A stretch of 64,000 nt of DNA from Gemmatimonadota bacterium (lineage in GTDB: Bacteria; Gemmatimonadota; Gemmatimonadetes; Longimicrobiales; Gaopeijiaceae). Each line of letters starts with the position of its first letter. Within the stretch, counting starts at the first letter, position 1. The position numbers and the translations under genes were made by a program. Location of the stretch: positions 45,155 to 109,154 of the forward strand of contig JAPPOV010000033.1 in assembly GCA_028873595.1 (NCBI GenBank), written 5' to 3'. Positions 17,447-27,071 of this stretch are shown in pieces. The notes beneath the pieces are model-generated. The model worked only from the letters and a program-made list of their open reading frames with translations, did not search any database and was not told where the DNA came from.

Positions 17447-19144
17447 TTGGCCGAGTTTGATGCGATCGTGGTCGGATCGGGAATGAGCGGGGGATGGAGC
17501 GCGAAGGAGCTTACCGAGCGCGGCCTCAAGGTTCTCGTCCTCGAGCGCGGGCCGGAGATCATCCCGGAGCGCGATTACACCGATCGGATCCCGCCCTGGG
17601 AGCGCCCCAACCTGGATCGTATCTCGCAGGACGAAATCGAAGAGCACTACCCCAAGCAGTACGGCGGCGTAGCCTACGCGATCAAGGAGACGACCAAGCA
17701 CTTCTGGGTCAAGGACTCCGAGCACCCGTACGAAGAGGCCGAGGGCACCAGTTACGACTGGTTGCGCGGATATCATACTGGCGGCCGTTCCATCATGTGG
17801 AGTCGGCAGGCATACAGGCTCGGACCTCAGGACTTCGAAGCAAACGAACAGGAGAACGTCGGCGTCGACTGGCCGATTCGTTACGACGATATCGCACCCT
17901 GGTACGATCACGTCGAACGATTCGCCGGGATTTCCGGGAGCGTCGAGGGGCTTCCTCAACTTCCTGATGGTGTCTTCCAGCCCGCGTTCGCGTTGACCTG
18001 CGGGGAGGAGGACTTCAAGGCGCGGGTAGAGGCTTCATTCCCCGGCCGCAGCGTCATTCCGGCGCGCGTCGCGCACATCACGGCCGCCACGGATGAACAG
18101 AAGGAGCTCGGGCGCAGCAATTGTCGGGTACGCGACCGGTGCGAACATGGTTGCGTGTATCGGGCATACTTCTCGTCCCTGAACGCCACACTGCCTGCGG
18201 CGGAACGCACCGGTAACCTCACCATGGTGCACAACGCCATTGTTCAATCGATCGACTACGATCCGGGGACAGCGCGCGTTACCGGTGTCCGTGTTATCGA
18301 TGCCGAGACTCGAGAGCGACGCACGTACACGGGGAGGGTCGTCTTCCTGAATGCCTCGACCATTGCTTCGGCGATGATCCTGCTGCAGTCGACCTCAGAG
18401 GCTTTCCCCGGTGGCTTGGCCAACCGTTCGGATCAGATCGGACGGAATCTCATGGATCACGTGAGTGGGGTGGGGGTCAGCGGATTCATGTCCGGCCATG
18501 AGGACAAGACAACCTTCGGTCGCCGACCTGGTGGGATCTACATCCCGCGTTACGCCAACATCACAGAGCACGACAAGCCGTATCGACGCGGATTCGGCTT
18601 CCAGGGAAGCGTGCGGCCGGTCAATGGCCCAAGTGGCCAGACTCCGGGAATCGGCCGCGCGTTCAAGGAGTCCCATCGTGCACCGGGCCCCTGGCGTGTC
18701 GGCCTCGAAGCATTCGGGGAGCAACTCCCGGATCCGAACAACCGCGTCACACTGCATCCCTCGGCGCGCGACCAGTGGGGCAATCCGCTGGCCGTGTTCA
18801 ACGTCACCTACGGCGACAATGAGCGTGTCATGCTGCAAGAGGCACGTAAGGATGCGATCGCGATGCTCGAGGCGGCTGGCTGTACGGACATCCGGGCTGC
18901 AGGGTTGGAATTGACGAAGCCCGGCAACCGGATCCACGAGATGGGTGGTGCGCGCATGGGTCGGGATCCGGCGACGTCGGTGCTGAACGGATGGTGCCAG
19001 GCTCACGACATCGAGAATCTGTTTGTGACCGATGGCTCATTCATGGCGTCCGCAGCCTGTCAGAACCCCTCTTTGACCTACATGGCCTTCAGCGCCCGAG
19101 CCGCCAACTACGCGGCGGATCTCATGGCCGAAGGGGCTCTGTAA
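17447..19144 (+). CDS. GMC family oxidoreductase (FAD-dependent dehydrogenase)
   Basis: A 565-residue flavoprotein that oxidises alcohols or sugars and would be co-exported by the Tat subunit encoded just upstream. The FAD dinucleotide motif VVGSGMSGG lies at residues 8-16, followed by VLVLERGPEI. The middle carries substrate-domain features (DWLRGYHTGGRSIMWSRQ). The C-terminal GMC pattern is HEMGGARMG with His497 and NPSLTYMAFSARAA with Asn540, the catalytic region. The start is TTG at 17447 with GGAGAG upstream; no better ATG precedes the FAD motif. No signal peptide of its own is present, consistent with hitch-hiking on the neighbouring subunit. The electron acceptor is unknown. Confidence 0.93.
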   Translation: MAEFDAIVVGSGMSGGWSAKELTERGLKVLVLERGPEIIPERDYTDRIPPWERPNLDRISQDEIEEHYPKQYGGVAYAIKETTKHFWVKDSEHPYEEAEGTSYDWLRGYHTGGRSIMWSRQAYRLGPQDFEANEQENVGVDWPIRYDDIAPWYDHVERFAGISGSVEGLPQLPDGVFQPAFALTCGEEDFKARVEASFPGRSVIPARVAHITAATDEQKELGRSNCRVRDRCEHGCVYRAYFSSLNATLPAAERTGNLTMVHNAIVQSIDYDPGTARVTGVRVIDAETRERRTYTGRVVFLNASTIASAMILLQSTSEAFPGGLANRSDQIGRNLMDHVSGVGVSGFMSGHEDKTTFGRRPGGIYIPRYANITEHDKPYRRGFGFQGSVRPVNGPSGQTPGIGRAFKESHRAPGPWRVGLEAFGEQLPDPNNRVTLHPSARDQWGNPLAVFNVTYGDNERVMLQEARKDAIAMLEAAGCTDIRAAGLELTKPGNRIHEMGGARMGRDPATSVLNGWCQAHDIENLFVTDGSFMASAACQNPSLTYMAFSARAANYAADLMAEGAL

Positions 19145-19554
19145 GGCCGCGGTCGACGGCGGTGGAGCTACAGAGGCGGGCCATCCCCGGCGTCAGAGTG
19201 CTTTGCTGTCCCACGGCATTCGGGGCTGAATGGCGCTCACGGTGACGTCTGCTGCGCTCGATGGTCCGATCGACGTGGCCGTCAGGAGGCACTCCGACGA
19301 TTGGACGTGGTTTGTGCGAACCGGACCCGGCTCAGCGGTGGAATCGAACGAGTGTCGGACAGCTCCTTCCACCATGGGCTCGAGCGGCACGAGGGCATCG
19401 TAGAGGTTTGGGCCTGCACACCACTGGAACCATGGACCTGCGAGGCGGTCCTTCATCCGGTCCCGTGGACGAGACTCGCCCTCGGGATCTAATCTTGCAT
19501 ACTGTCGGCCTGCTCGTCGGCTTCAACGTCATCTCTCGCACCACGAGTTCCTTC
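19145..19554. other. 410-bp intergenic region
   Basis: Open frames exist on both strands, including an in-frame extension of the downstream amidohydrolase from 19261 and a minus-strand frame at 19193-19456. None shows a signal peptide, a known motif or a plausible start site. I see no hairpin or repeat that I can support. Confidence 0.5.
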
Positions 19555-20817
19555 ATGGTTCGATCGCACCTCGGCACAGGACCGATCTTCTTCGGCCTGC
19601 TCTTCTGCCTCCTCGTGACCTCCGCTCCGATCGGTGCGCAGACCGCTGCGCCGTCGCTTATTCTGCGCGGCGTCAACGTGGTTGACCCTGCGACAGGCTC
19701 GATTCGAGAGGACGTTTCGATTCTCGTCGAGGACGGGTTGATCGCGCGTATTGCTGGCCGTGACGCGCAGGCCCCGGCAGGAGTCCGTGAGATTGCCCTG
19801 GACGGATACTGGGCCGTACCCGGGCTGCTCGATGCTCACAGTCACATGAACACGCTCGATGCGGCCAAGAGGGCGCTCGACTCCGGGGTTACCACGGTTC
19901 GGACCGCGGGTGTCGACGGATTCGCGGATGTCGGGATCAGGGACGCGGTGAGGGCCGGGCGGCTTCCCGGTCCGGATATTCTGGCGACCGGGGTGTACGT
20001 CACACCTGAGATCGGCAACGGTGGACTCGCGGACTCCCGGTTATATCGATTTCTCGACGACAGCATCGACTCGGAGGAGGAGTTGCGGACGCTCGTGCGT
20101 GTGAACGCCGAACGCGGGGTCGACTGGATCAAGACGCGGGCGACTGAGCGAGCGGGGACGTGGAATACCGATCCGCGCGAGCAGGTGTACACCGAAGCTG
20201 AGTTGCGGGCGGTCGTTGAAGAGGCCGAACGCCATGGGCTGTCCGTCGCTGCCCATGCGCACGGCGAAGAAGGCATCGTGGCCGCGGTGAATGCCGGTGT
20301 GAAGAGTATCGAGCACGGTACCTACGCGTCGGACGCCACGCTGCGCCTCATGCTGGAACGGGGGACCTGGCTCGTGCCCACGCTCTCGTCCGTGCTCTCC
20401 TTCGGTCAGCCGGGAGACTACGCCGACCCGCGAATCTTTCTGCGTGGGCAACACCTGGCCCCGCGTCGCGTCGAGATGGTTCGTGCCGCATATGCGATGG
20501 GGGTTCCGATTGTTGTCGGGGTCGACACCAGTTACGGGCCCGAGAGCACGGCTCGGGTATCCCGCGCGGTGACGTTCATGGTGGAAGAGCTGGACTTCGA
20601 GCCCATGTATGCGCTGCAGGCCGCGACGAGTCGGTCGGCTGAGCTCCTGGGTGTGGCAAACCGCACCGGATCGATGCGCGAGGGGTTCGAGGGTGACATC
20701 CTCGTGATTGACTCCAATCCACTGGAGCGGGTCCGGGCGCTGCAGGACCCACTCGTGATCATCTCGAACGGGCACGTCGTGTCGAACCGTTTGCCGTTCG
20801 CGAAGCCGGGCTGGTAA
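19555..20817 (+). CDS. Secreted amidohydrolase (imidazolonepropionase-like)
   Basis: A 420-residue exported metal-dependent hydrolase of the amidohydrolase superfamily. A signal peptide (FFGLLFCLLVTSAPIGAQ) precedes the composite beta-domain. The first metal site is HSH at residues 95-97 (GLLDAHSHMNT), followed by VDWIKTRA (candidate bridging Lys), VAAHAHGEEG, SIEHGTYAS and the Asp in VVGVDTSYG. The organisation is that of Xaa-Pro dipeptidase/imidazolonepropionase-like periplasmic amidohydrolases that act on cyclic or peptide amides. The frame is open upstream from 19261, but that part has no protein-like character, so the ATG at 19555 is used. It stands alone, with 117 bp before the next gene. 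Confidence 0.9.
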   Translation: MVRSHLGTGPIFFGLLFCLLVTSAPIGAQTAAPSLILRGVNVVDPATGSIREDVSILVEDGLIARIAGRDAQAPAGVREIALDGYWAVPGLLDAHSHMNTLDAAKRALDSGVTTVRTAGVDGFADVGIRDAVRAGRLPGPDILATGVYVTPEIGNGGLADSRLYRFLDDSIDSEEELRTLVRVNAERGVDWIKTRATERAGTWNTDPREQVYTEAELRAVVEEAERHGLSVAAHAHGEEGIVAAVNAGVKSIEHGTYASDATLRLMLERGTWLVPTLSSVLSFGQPGDYADPRIFLRGQHLAPRRVEMVRAAYAMGVPIVVGVDTSYGPESTARVSRAVTFMVEELDFEPMYALQAATSRSAELLGVANRTGSMREGFEGDILVIDSNPLERVRALQDPLVIISNGHVVSNRLPFAKPGW

Positions 20818-20934
20818 CGAGCGTCGAGCGGCATCGAACGACACCGAGGGGGTCGACTGGTCTCCCTTGTCGTACGGTCTGACTCACCCCGAACTTTCCT
20901 CCTCTTCGATCCCTTTGACTCTCCGAGGTCCGCT

Positions 20935-23316
20935 ATGGGGAAGCACTCCCCTTCCATCCTCCTGCTGATCGCGACCGCCCTCTCCTTCTCGATCCCGGTT
21001 GCGGCACAGGAGCCGAACTTCGGTCGCTCGGTCGAGATGACGGCGGACGAGCTTTTTGTCGGGCAGCCGGTGAACTGGTACGGGCCTGGAATGGTCTACG
21101 CGTACGGATCGGACGTGGATGGATGGATCGAGCGCCAGCTGCTCGTCGCCCCGGACTCGTCGCGGATGGACGACTTTGGTCGTGCGATCGCGATCGACGG
21201 AAATACGCTCGCGATCGGTGCGCCCAGGAAGTACGAGGGTCACGGGCGCGTGTACATCTTCACACGGGGAGCTATGAACTCGCCGTGGACGGTCGAGACG
21301 ACCCTTCAGGCCCCAGCCGAGAGCGGGCCGACCGAGCTCGGCACGGCACTCGCTCTCGTGGGTGACGACCTGCTGGTCGGAGCGCCGGGGACCGAGGGCG
21401 GTGGAGCCGTTCATCACTTCCAGCGAACCGGAAGTGGCTGGACGCTTACCGGCACGATGACACCGGAATCGGATCAGGGTGTCGAGACGTTCGGTGGAGC
21501 ACTCGCGTGGAATGGATCCGAGCTTCTGGTCGGGGCGCCCGGCTCGGGTGAAGGGCAGGGCAGCGTCCATGAAGTCGTACTCGGACCGGACGGCACGTGG
21601 GGCGTGGCCAGCAAGATTGAGCTGCCCGCGGAAGCTCGCACCGAGCGTGGGGCTGCTGGCACGAGCCTCGTCCTCACCGCCGGTCAGGCGCTGGTTGGTG
21701 CTCCCGGAGCTGCGGCAGTCGTGGTTCTCGAACGTGGGCTGAACGGCGGCTGGTCAGCGACCGACGTGTTGGGGCCTCCAGTCGATCCGGATGGCTCGCA
21801 GTTCGGTTTCTCCGTAGGCCGTGTTGGCGACGAGTTGTGGGTCGGGGCGCCCGGCCTCGAACGCCGTAACGGACGTGTCTTCCGCTTCATGGCGTCTGGC
21901 AACGGCTCCTGGAGCAGCCCGGTTCGGCTCGACCCCGACGATACATCGGGGGCCTCCTGGCCGCTGGGTTTCGGCTATGCTCTCGCGTCGGAGGGTGCTC
22001 GAGCCGTCGTGGCGATGCCAAGTCGTGACTTTGGTGAGGGCCGGGTCATGACACTGGCGGACACGGGCGCGGGTTGGGTCGCCGGGGATCTGCTTGAGGG
22101 CCGTATCCATCGTATTGGATCGGCGCTCGAGTCGGGCGACCGTTGCGTCGAGGGTGCGATGACGGAGTTCCCGTGTACGAACATGGAATTGGTCGCGCAC
22201 ATGCCGATCAGCGATCTCGGAGGTGAGCGTGGCGTCTGGGTGAACGATGTCTGGGGCTGGACCGATACTCAGACTGGCCGCCGGTACGCGCTCGTCGCCA
22301 GGAGGGACGGTGCATCGTTCGTGGACGTGACCGATGCTTCGGCGCCGACCCTGGTAGGCAATCTTCCTCGCACTGTCGGTTCGCCGCCTTCCGTGTGGCG
22401 CGACATCAAGGTGGTCGCCGACTACGCGTACATCGTTTCCGACGGAGCCGGCGAGCACGGCATGCAGGTGTTCGACCTGACGCGCCTTCGGTCCGTCGGT
22501 GAGGAGCCGGTCGATTTCGAGCCCGACAACACGTATCGGGAGATCCACAGCGCACACAACGTCGTAGCGGATACCGCATCGAAGTTCCTCTACATCGTCG
22601 CAGCCAACGGCGGCGGCCGAACGTGCGGAGGTGGCTTGCACATGGTCGATGCGGGTGACCCGCTCAACCCGGTGTTCGCGGGTTGTTATCACGACACCGC
22701 CAGTCCCGGAGCCCGCGGCTACACGCACGATGCGCAATGTCTCGTCTACGAGGGCCCGGACGACCAGTACCGGGGCCGTCAGATCTGCGTCGGCTCCAAC
22801 GAGTCGGAGATCAACATCGCGGACGTCACGGACAAGGCGAATCCGGTCACGGTCGCGCGCATGAGCTACCCGAACGTCGCGTACGCTCACCAGGGATGGT
22901 TCGACGAAGAGCAGCGGTACTTCTACATGAACGACGAGCTCGACGAGCTGGCGGGCAACGTGAGTGGAACGCGTACGATTGTCTGGGATCTGACCGAGCT
23001 CGACGACCCGGTGGTCGCGAACGAGTACATCGCGTCCGTGGCGGCCTCCGACCATAACCTTTACGTGGTTGGCGATCGGATGTATCAGGCGAACTACGGG
23101 AGTGGCCTACGGGTGCTCGACATCAGTGACCGGGCAAACCCGCGCGAAGAGGCATTTTTTGACAGCGCGCCGTACAACGAGAACGGGCCAGGCCACAGTT
23201 CCTCGGAGAGCGGAGCGTGGAGCAATTACCCGTTCTTCGAAGATGACCTGGTCATCTTCACGAGCGTGCGCGAAGGGCTGTTCATCATGAAAGTGAGTCC
23301 GCGGCCGGTGAGCTGA
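20935..23316 (+). CDS. Choice-of-anchor B family protein (FG-GAP plus LVIVD repeats)
   Basis: A 793-residue secreted beta-propeller protein. Signal peptide LLIATALSFSIPVAAQ. Residues about 25-390 carry FG-GAP-type repeats (recurring FGxxxAxxGxxLxVGAPG), the integrin-like calcium-propeller pattern. Residues about 410-790 carry LVIVD-type repeats (VFDLTRLRSV, IVDVTDKANPV-like strands) as in choice-of-anchor B proteins. The conserved pieces VWGWTDTQTGRRYALV and ADYAYIVSDG mark the second propeller. No C-terminal sorting signal is evident. It is a paralog of the convergent gene at 23740-26142. Its role is probably surface binding or adhesion; no enzyme motif is visible. Confidence 0.9.
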   Translation: MGKHSPSILLLIATALSFSIPVAAQEPNFGRSVEMTADELFVGQPVNWYGPGMVYAYGSDVDGWIERQLLVAPDSSRMDDFGRAIAIDGNTLAIGAPRKYEGHGRVYIFTRGAMNSPWTVETTLQAPAESGPTELGTALALVGDDLLVGAPGTEGGGAVHHFQRTGSGWTLTGTMTPESDQGVETFGGALAWNGSELLVGAPGSGEGQGSVHEVVLGPDGTWGVASKIELPAEARTERGAAGTSLVLTAGQALVGAPGAAAVVVLERGLNGGWSATDVLGPPVDPDGSQFGFSVGRVGDELWVGAPGLERRNGRVFRFMASGNGSWSSPVRLDPDDTSGASWPLGFGYALASEGARAVVAMPSRDFGEGRVMTLADTGAGWVAGDLLEGRIHRIGSALESGDRCVEGAMTEFPCTNMELVAHMPISDLGGERGVWVNDVWGWTDTQTGRRYALVARRDGASFVDVTDASAPTLVGNLPRTVGSPPSVWRDIKVVADYAYIVSDGAGEHGMQVFDLTRLRSVGEEPVDFEPDNTYREIHSAHNVVADTASKFLYIVAANGGGRTCGGGLHMVDAGDPLNPVFAGCYHDTASPGARGYTHDAQCLVYEGPDDQYRGRQICVGSNESEINIADVTDKANPVTVARMSYPNVAYAHQGWFDEEQRYFYMNDELDELAGNVSGTRTIVWDLTELDDPVVANEYIASVAASDHNLYVVGDRMYQANYGSGLRVLDISDRANPREEAFFDSAPYNENGPGHSSSESGAWSNYPFFEDDLVIFTSVREGLFIMKVSPRPVS

Positions 23317-23335
23317 GTGCGGGGGAATGGCCAGG

Positions 23336-23698
23336 TCAAAGCGATCCTGCCATTTCCACCAGCCCCGGACCTTGCTTCCTCAATCGATAGCCAAGGAAGA
23401 GGATGACGCCTGCGAGCACGTGCGCCCCGACGCCGGCGGCCGTGGACCAGTCGTACAGAAGGAGCCCACCAACGGCGAGGACGCCGCCCCCCACGAAGAG
23501 CGTCGTGCTCCACCGTGTAACCATCGACTGGACCTCTTGAGGGCTCTTCCCAGCGACCACCTCCACGGCCTGCTTTTGGCCCCAGGAAGCGTTCGAGCCG
23601 AGTTGGGCCCTGGCGCGCTTCTTCTTGAGTTGCGCCGGTTCCTTTCCCGGTCGGAAGCCCTTCATCTGGGACTGTGACCCTCGCCGTTTTGCTACCAT
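23336..23698 (-). CDS. Small membrane protein, unknown function
   Basis: A 120-residue protein with a strongly basic N-terminus (VAKRRGSQSQMKGFRPGKEP and KKKRARAQ) followed by two hydrophobic helices (LFVGGGVLAVGGLLLYDW and VGAHVLAGVILFLGYRL) separated by a short loop. I do not recognise a family. The frame is open 46 codons further upstream, but those residues overlap the end of the neighbouring gene and lack protein character, so the ATG at 23698 is preferred. It lies between the two choice-of-anchor B paralogs, tail-to-tail with the first (20 bp) and 41 bp downstream of the second, so it may be expressed from the latter's transcript. Confidence 0.6.
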   Translation of the reverse strand: MVAKRRGSQSQMKGFRPGKEPAQLKKKRARAQLGSNASWGQKQAVEVVAGKSPQEVQSMVTRWSTTLFVGGGVLAVGGLLLYDWSTAAGVGAHVLAGVILFLGYRLRKQGPGLVEMAGSL

Positions 23699-23739
23699 GA
23701 GCCTGTCGCTTTCGGGGTTCGTTAGTGCCGGAAGTCCAC

Positions 23740-26142
23740 TCAGGTCACGGGCCGCTGAGGCCTGACGATGAAGAGGCCTTCGTTCATGCTGGATACGATG
23801 ATCATCCCGCTCTCGAAGAACGGCCAGGCCGTCCACGCGCCTCCGCCGAAGCCTGCGGGGTTCTCTCCGTACGGTGTCGTGTCGAACCAGCCGATTTCCA
23901 CGGGAGCCTCGGGATCGGAGACGTCGAGCACACGGAAGCCCGCCTGGTAGTTCGCCAGATAAGCACGGTTACCGGAGATGTAGAGATTGTGGTCCGTGGC
24001 TTGATCCGGACCGAGGTGCTCACCGATCAAGATCGGGTCGTCCAACTCTGCCACGTCGTAGATCAGCGTCCGCGTGCGGTCTGTCGTGCCGACGATCTCG
24101 TCCAGTTCGTCGTTCACATACAGGTACCGATGGTCTTCAGTGAGCCATCCCTGATGGACGTACGCCGTGCCGGGGTGACTCGCGGTCGAGATGGGCTCTG
24201 GGGCGGACTTGTCGGTCACGTCGACGATGCGCATCGCGGTCTCGTTCGCCGCGAAGCAGATCTGCCGCCCCTGGTAGTTCTGGTCCGGCCCGTGGTAGAC
24301 GGTGCATTGAGCGTCGTGTGTTCGACCAGTCCAGATGAGCCCCTCCGTGTCCGTGTAGCAACCGGCGAATGTGGGCTGAAGCGGGTCGCGAATGTCGATC
24401 ATGTGCAGTCCGCCACCGCACGACTGTCCGCCTGTGTTCGTCCCCACTGTGTAGGCGAACCCCGATTCGGTATCGATGACGAGATTGTGCGCGCTGGCGA
24501 CCTGGTTGTATCGGGCGTCAGGTTCGAACGTCGCCGGCACTGCCGCGACGTCCCGCAGGCGCGTGAGATCGAAGACGAGCAGGCCGTGATCACCGGCCCC
24601 GTCACCGGTGAAGAATGCGTGGTCCATGTAGACCTTGATGTCTCGCGCGTGTGACGGGTTGGAGGGCATGAGACCCACGAACCGGGGTGAGCCCGGATCA
24701 CTGATGTCGACGAATGCCAGACCGGCGGTTCGGCCGATGAGCGCGTACTCGTGGCCGGTTTCGGGATCGGTCCATCCCCACACGTCAGTCACCCGTTCAC
24801 CGGGCGCACCGCCGAGGGCGGACAGGGAGAGAAAGGATACGAGGTCGACACTCTCGCAGGAGTAGCCCGCAGCCTCACCGTCGACGCAGGTGATGGGTTC
24901 GGTCCCCGTCACGGCTTGAAGACCGGCGCCCGGATCGAGCCATTCCGGGCTGCCGTCGCTTGCGAGGTCGAAGACGGCGGCCCGCCCATCGCCTCCGTAT
25001 GCGTCGGGGGCGCCAATCACCGCGTGGTCACCACGCAGGGCCACCGAGGCCCCAAAGCCGGCGCGCTCGAGATCCTCGGCCGTAAGGGTTCGGCTCAAAG
25101 TCCAGCCGGCGTCGGTGCGTTCGTAGGCGTAGACTCGCCCTGTCCCTCGGTTGGCCAGCGGCGCACCCACGACCAGATGTCGATCACCGACTGCGAGTGA
25201 TCCTCCAAACCCGATGGGCTCCCCGCTTTCGGCGTCCGGGGCTCTGAGCGTTTCAGCACGTACCCACGATCCAGCGGTCCCCGGCACAAATCGAATGACC
25301 CGTTCGAGCCCTGGGGCGGAGGCATAGACTTCCGAACCGTCCTCGGTCAGCGCGACCGCAGTGCCCAGGCGAGCATCCCGTTCCAGTGAATCCGCAGGGA
25401 AGAGAGCCGCGGAGGTCCAGCCGAGTTCTCCGCGCTCGAAAAGGTGGACTGCTCCACCGAGGCCAGACCCCGGTGCCCCCACTACCAGATGGCGGTCACT
25501 CAGCGATAGAGGTGTGCCCAGTCCACTCAGAATGTGCGCCCCGGAGGACGGAAGTTGCAGGGCCGCCTCCAGCGTCCACGTGTCCGACGCCATCCGGAGC
25601 ACGTGAACCGTGCCGGATGGGACTGCGCCGCCGGCGACAGCCAGACGACGTCCGTCGGGCGACAGGGCTACACTGCGGGCGGGCGGGCCCATGAGGTTGT
25701 TCAGCGTGGTCATGTCCAGTCCACCCGAGGGCAGCGCGGCCCGTCCACCGCCCATCGACGGGTCCACAGGAACTCGGATCCGGGGTGCCCACGCCGCCCC
25801 GCTCCTCTCGTAGAGATGCCCGGCTTCGCGACCGTTCGGGTCGCCACTCGCCAGAAGCAGGAGATCTCCCCCGGCCGCGAGCGCCGGGATCAGGGCTTCT
25901 CCCGGGTAGCCACCCTCCAGCTTGGCAAGGCGTGTGTCCTGTGCCCAGGAGCCGTCCTGCCCGAGGCGAAAGACGAGCGCGGCGGCGGGCCCGATCGCCG
26001 CACCGGGCTTCAGTACGACGACCTCGTCCGCACCGGCCCACGTCACCGCGGCCCCGAACCGGTCCTGCGCCGATGCGCCCGGACTGGAGGTGGTGAAGAT
26101 CAGAAGAGCGAGGGCGAGGCTGGGGTAGGAGTACGAGCGCAC
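23740..26142 (-). CDS. Choice-of-anchor B family protein (paralog)
   Basis: An 800-residue secreted protein with the same design as the gene at 20935. Signal peptide LALALLIFTTSSPGASAQ. An FG-GAP-like first propeller has many LVVGAPG/VIGAPD strand ends between residues about 20 and 400. The LVIVD-type second propeller has VWGWTDPETGHEYALIG, DHAFFTGDGAGDHGLLVFDLTR cut into the same blocks, and IVDVTDKSAPEPI. Like its paralog it has the cysteine-containing linker CVDGEAAGYSCESVDLVSFL before the second propeller. The start is GTG at 26142 with AGGT about 8 bases upstream. The two paralogs face each other, so they arose by inverted duplication or independent insertion. An extracellular binding role is inferred. 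Confidence 0.9.
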   Translation of the reverse strand: MRSYSYPSLALALLIFTTSSPGASAQDRFGAAVTWAGADEVVVLKPGAAIGPAAALVFRLGQDGSWAQDTRLAKLEGGYPGEALIPALAAGGDLLLLASGDPNGREAGHLYERSGAAWAPRIRVPVDPSMGGGRAALPSGGLDMTTLNNLMGPPARSVALSPDGRRLAVAGGAVPSGTVHVLRMASDTWTLEAALQLPSSGAHILSGLGTPLSLSDRHLVVGAPGSGLGGAVHLFERGELGWTSAALFPADSLERDARLGTAVALTEDGSEVYASAPGLERVIRFVPGTAGSWVRAETLRAPDAESGEPIGFGGSLAVGDRHLVVGAPLANRGTGRVYAYERTDAGWTLSRTLTAEDLERAGFGASVALRGDHAVIGAPDAYGGDGRAAVFDLASDGSPEWLDPGAGLQAVTGTEPITCVDGEAAGYSCESVDLVSFLSLSALGGAPGERVTDVWGWTDPETGHEYALIGRTAGLAFVDISDPGSPRFVGLMPSNPSHARDIKVYMDHAFFTGDGAGDHGLLVFDLTRLRDVAAVPATFEPDARYNQVASAHNLVIDTESGFAYTVGTNTGGQSCGGGLHMIDIRDPLQPTFAGCYTDTEGLIWTGRTHDAQCTVYHGPDQNYQGRQICFAANETAMRIVDVTDKSAPEPISTASHPGTAYVHQGWLTEDHRYLYVNDELDEIVGTTDRTRTLIYDVAELDDPILIGEHLGPDQATDHNLYISGNRAYLANYQAGFRVLDVSDPEAPVEIGWFDTTPYGENPAGFGGGAWTAWPFFESGMIIVSSMNEGLFIVRPQRPVT

Positions 26143-26474
26143 AGATTGACCTGTTGCAGGGCGGGAGGATGATTGCCGAGCACGCCGTATGCAGGCGTAC
26201 GGTCGACACGAACTGGACAGGAAAGATGGACGTGCTCCTCACCCCCGGCCAGCGAGCACGGCCTCCAGTCCCTGAAGGCGCGCAAGACAGAGTGTACGCC
26301 GGCCGATCGTTTGCGAACGAGACGACTCAGGATACGGAAGAATCGATGATCAAGTATGCGAAGATCGTTCTGGCCCTCACCCTCATGCCCTGCCTGAGTG
26401 CCCTAGAGCGCCTCCGGTGGCAGCTGGTGATGTCTTCGAGACGTGGGGTTCCCTGAAGTAGCGAACGGCCCTGC
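26143..26474. other. 332-bp intergenic region with a possible signal-peptide relic
   Basis: Mostly featureless. On the plus strand at 26346-26456 a short frame starts MIKYAKIVLALTLMPCLSA, a convincing signal peptide with GGAAG upstream, but then becomes nondescript and stops after 36 codons. In the +1 frame the sequence continues APPVAAGDVFETWGSLK before a stop. This may be the frameshifted remains of a small secreted protein; too short to identify. Confidence 0.3.
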
Positions 26475-27071
26475 TCAGGGTGATCGGCCCACTGCCAGGA
26501 TACTGTCGAGTTGCGTCAGCACGTCGTCGGGGATGCCGGTAGCGGACGCGCCGAGCCTGTGCCACACGAGGCGGCGGTCGGCGTCGATCAGGGCGATGTG
26601 CGGTAGCCCTGTGGCCCGGATCCAGAATGCGTCCGTCAGATCATCCTCGATCTCTCGGACGGTCGGGTACGTCGCGCCCTGCTCCTCCATCCAGCGGAGG
26701 GCGTTGGCCGGGCTGTCGTCGACGAGTACCCCCAGGACCATGATCTCGTCTCCATACCCCTCGGCCACCTCCGAGATGTGACCGTGCTGTTCGAGGCAGG
26801 GCGGGCACCACGAAGCCCAGAAGTCGATCAGCACCGGTCGGCCCTGGAGGTCACGGAGAGAGACGCGGTCTCCCGCTGACCACGGTGAGGCCGTCGGGTC
26901 GATGACCTCGAACTCCGAGTCCGGGATTCGATCACCCGGCATGGGTGGCTGGTCCGGTGTGCATGCGGCGAGGCCCGCGACGGTGAGGACCGTCGCGGGC
27001 AGGGGGCACATCTTCCGCCAGTCTGGCCGGATCGCTGAGGTCAACGCCCGACGCGTCTTCCCGGAGTCCAC
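26475..27071 (-). CDS. TlpA-family thioredoxin-fold lipoprotein
   Basis: A 198-residue exported thiol-disulfide oxidoreductase. A hydrophobic stretch ending VAGLAAC is a lipoprotein signal. The redoxin core has VLIDFWASWCPPCLEQH with the active site Cys89-Pro-Pro-Cys92, and the cis-Pro region is TGLPHIALID. This is the layout of TlpA/ResA-like proteins that reduce periplasmic disulfides, for instance in cytochrome maturation. It overlaps the stop of the upstream BNR-repeat gene by about 31 bp if the GTG at 27071 (AGGTG upstream) is used. A TTG at 27044, giving a 4-bp overlap, or the ATG at 27011 are alternatives; the last would leave a signal without positive charges. Confidence 0.9.
   Translation of the reverse strand: MDSGKTRRALTSAIRPDWRKMCPLPATVLTVAGLAACTPDQPPMPGDRIPDSEFEVIDPTASPWSAGDRVSLRDLQGRPVLIDFWASWCPPCLEQHGHISEVAEGYGDEIMVLGVLVDDSPANALRWMEEQGATYPTVREIEDDLTDAFWIRATGLPHIALIDADRRLVWHRLGASATGIPDDVLTQLDSILAVGRSP

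Noticed and set aside
19261..19554. N-terminal extension of the amidohydrolase
   Set aside because: The 98 extra codons show no signal peptide or domain; the ATG at 19555 is followed directly by a clean signal peptide.
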